A DNA stretch of 64,000 nt from Liolophura sinensis (lineage: Eukaryota > Mollusca > Polyplacophora > Chitonida > Chitonidae), in the NCBI RefSeq assembly GCF_032854445.1, contig NC_088300.1:40576458-40640457 (forward strand), given 5' to 3'. A model generated the notes under the pieces. That model was not told where the DNA came from, did not search any database, and worked only from the letters and a program-made list of their open reading frames with translations. The position numbers were made by a program, and so were the translations under genes. Of the stretch, positions 62,777 to 64,000 are shown one piece after another (position 1 is the first letter of the stretch; each line of letters starts with the position of its first letter).

Positions 62777-63411
62777 TTTGACACAAACAACCTTATTTCT
62801 TTTGTAAACTTGTTTGTATTTCTGTTAGTTATTAGATCAGTTGAAGTCCAGCTCATGCTGACTACCTCTCTTGTCATACGTGGGAAGGTCATCATCATGT
62901 AGATGGTGGAGGGTTTCCTAGCACCATAACGTTGGCTGCAGTTGTAAAGTGGAATGTTCTTGAGTACAGCGTAAAATATCAATCAAATAAATAAATAAAT
63001 AAGAAGGTCATAAAATGGGAAAAAATGCAATGGAAATAGTCAGTAGTTATGTTTGTAATTAATGTACATTAATATAAGAATAATTAACTGTCACATGTTA
63101 TAAGTCGTATACTCTCTGGATAACAGTAGTTAACTTGTCATCCTCATCTCTCAGTGCTGACACATTCTTTACCTAATGTGCAAAGATTTGTGTTAGGCAG
63201 GAAAGGGGTCATGTATCATGTCATTATGCTTTGACATGTTTCAGAACAATATGGTTATGGATCTATGTGATGAAACATACATGATGTTACCAGAGAAAAC
63301 CAGGAGTGAGAGGGAACAAGAAGCAGCACAAAGCCTCATGGACTCAGACTGTACTCCAAACCAACAGCAGTACCACCATAACTCTCTAACTTTCTGTGAT
63401 CCTAACTGCGT
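59375..63411 (+). CDS. uncharacterised Gln/Ser/His/Met-rich protein, first five coding exons (continues beyond right edge)
   Basis: Exons: 59375-59494 (40 codons, starts MPASDLVWDPSSGPVFQVYG), 60273-60335 (21), 61170-61295 (42), 62516-62665 (50), 63245-63411 (ends phase 2). All junctions are GT-AG and keep one frame, which supports a real gene. I do not recognise the family. Visible: KRKSSF, a Ser/Pro patch SSLPSPSVSSEEW, a basic CKRRCMQR that could be a nuclear localisation signal, a His/Gln/Ser-rich region (SHSHHHLISVQSYYGG) and an acidic-basic TRSEREQEAA. Low complexity and the basic patch suggest a nuclear regulatory protein, which is only inference. Exon 2 has three AGs in a row before it (ending 60268, 60272, 60276); only 60272 keeps the frame into exon 3. 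The 5' UTR exon probably ends at 59071, so transcription would diverge from TCTN3. Confidence 0.65.
61843..62422 (+). mobile_element. piggyBac-type MITE, copy 2 (TTAA-flanked)
   Basis: TTAA|AGGAGAAGAAAA at the left and TTTTCTTCTCCT|TTAA at the right form perfect 12-bp terminal inverted repeats next to a TTAA target duplication, the hallmark of piggyBac-type insertion. The length is about 580 bp with no coding capacity. It lies in intron 3 of the uncharacterised gene, inverted relative to the copy at 56793. Confidence 0.88.
62752..62779. repeat. poly(T) tract
   Basis: An almost pure T run of about 25 bases preceded by CCCCCC. It lies in intron 4 of the uncharacterised gene. Confidence 0.8.
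62840..63002 (+). mobile_element. SINE family I, 5'-truncated and diverged
   Basis: GTTGAAGTCCAGCTCATGCT (B-box region), TACGTGGGAAGGTCATCATC, and the tail GGAATGTTCTTGAGTACAGC with (AAAT)n identify it. The head is missing. Confidence 0.7.
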
Positions 63412-64000
63412 GTAAGTATTCTTTGTGGAGATAAAATGCTACATGTCTGACTGATAACTCTTCAAACTGCAATTTCGGAATTCACCATTTATCTGAATGC
63501 TTCCAGCTTTGAGGCTTAGAAATGCTTAAAGGTAATACTGAATTAAGGTTATCAGCTTAGGCAGTCTCCCCTTGCTGTCATCAGGCAATGTCTATGTCCA
63601 AGGCAGATGAAAGTGAGCCAGAATAAATCAAAATTACAGAGAGACAGTCCTGTAGCAAATATCACTGTTAACATAGTATTGTATTGATGTACATTTCCTT
63701 ACTAAAATTATAAAACACGACCAGTTTATTTATGATAGAAGACACCTCTTTTAGTTGTGGAGCACTTCCTAACACCCAATCTGTACCTTGCTCAATGCCT
63801 TTCCTCAGATGCAGAAGGCATTTGGCGAGACCAGATTTCATCTTGCAATAAAGATGTGAGTTTCATGATAGGGATTAATTTTCAATATATCATCCGTGTT
63901 ATGTATAAACGTTGGGGTTTTACTGATCCATTTACTTCCCTGCATGTGCTTATAATCTATTTGGAATCCTGTATTCGTATCAGTGACCTGTTAAAGTGCA
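63412..64000 (+). other. start of intron 5 of the uncharacterised gene
   Basis: The sequence follows the donor at 63412. I see no further exon or known repeat before the window ends. Confidence 0.4.

Overview
This is a eukaryotic, animal nuclear window. All genes are split by GT-AG introns, and their proteins resemble vertebrate orthologues closely enough to name four of five. Two tRNA-headed SINE families end in tails of a kind I associate with molluscan genomes, one in (AAAT)n and one in (CACT)n. AT-rich introns and many minisatellites fit a lophotrochozoan, most likely a mollusc. The species cannot be fixed from sequence alone.

Layout. (1) 593-2573, minus: 5' half of an LRP2BP-like Sel1/TPR scaffold gene, running off the left edge. 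(2) 4325-23192, plus: a complete 26-coding-exon ARMH3 (C10orf76) gene, divergent from LRP2BP across a compact shared promoter near 3.36-3.49 kb. (3) 23.2-27.5 kb: 3' UTR/intergenic DNA with a long imperfect palindrome. (4) 27472-41239, plus: a complete 16-exon ILVBL/HACL2 gene (ThDP-dependent 2-hydroxyacyl-CoA lyase). (5) 41.2-44.3 kb: intergenic DNA with a complete SINE insertion. (6) 44323-58506, minus: a complete 14-exon tectonic gene, closest to TCTN3. (7) 59375-63411 and beyond, plus: the first five coding exons of a Gln/Ser/His/Met-rich protein I do not recognise, divergent from the tectonic gene.

The most unusual feature is a set of three tandem arrays that lie across exon-intron boundaries of otherwise conserved genes. 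In ARMH3 a 75-bp unit has multiplied the 3' splice site of coding exon 23 (nine extra acceptors, each leading to an early stop). A 102-bp unit has multiplied the 3' splice site of exon 24 (four extra acceptors, all in the ARMH3 frame, so use of any would add 34, 68, 102 or 136 residues). In ILVBL a unit of 102 or 100 bp has multiplied the 5' splice site of exon 13, giving 22 near-identical donors in a row. Further points: an apparent +1 frameshift in ARMH3 exon 6, an inverted pair of TTAA-flanked piggyBac-type MITEs, two SINE families sharing one 3' tail, and repeat blocks flanking a tectonic exon.

The genes do not form a pathway. ARMH3 acts at the Golgi, ILVBL in the ER membrane, tectonic at the ciliary transition zone, and LRP2BP as a megalin-tail-binding scaffold. 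Functions are taken from the families; exon boundaries were read by hand with reading phase checked at each junction.
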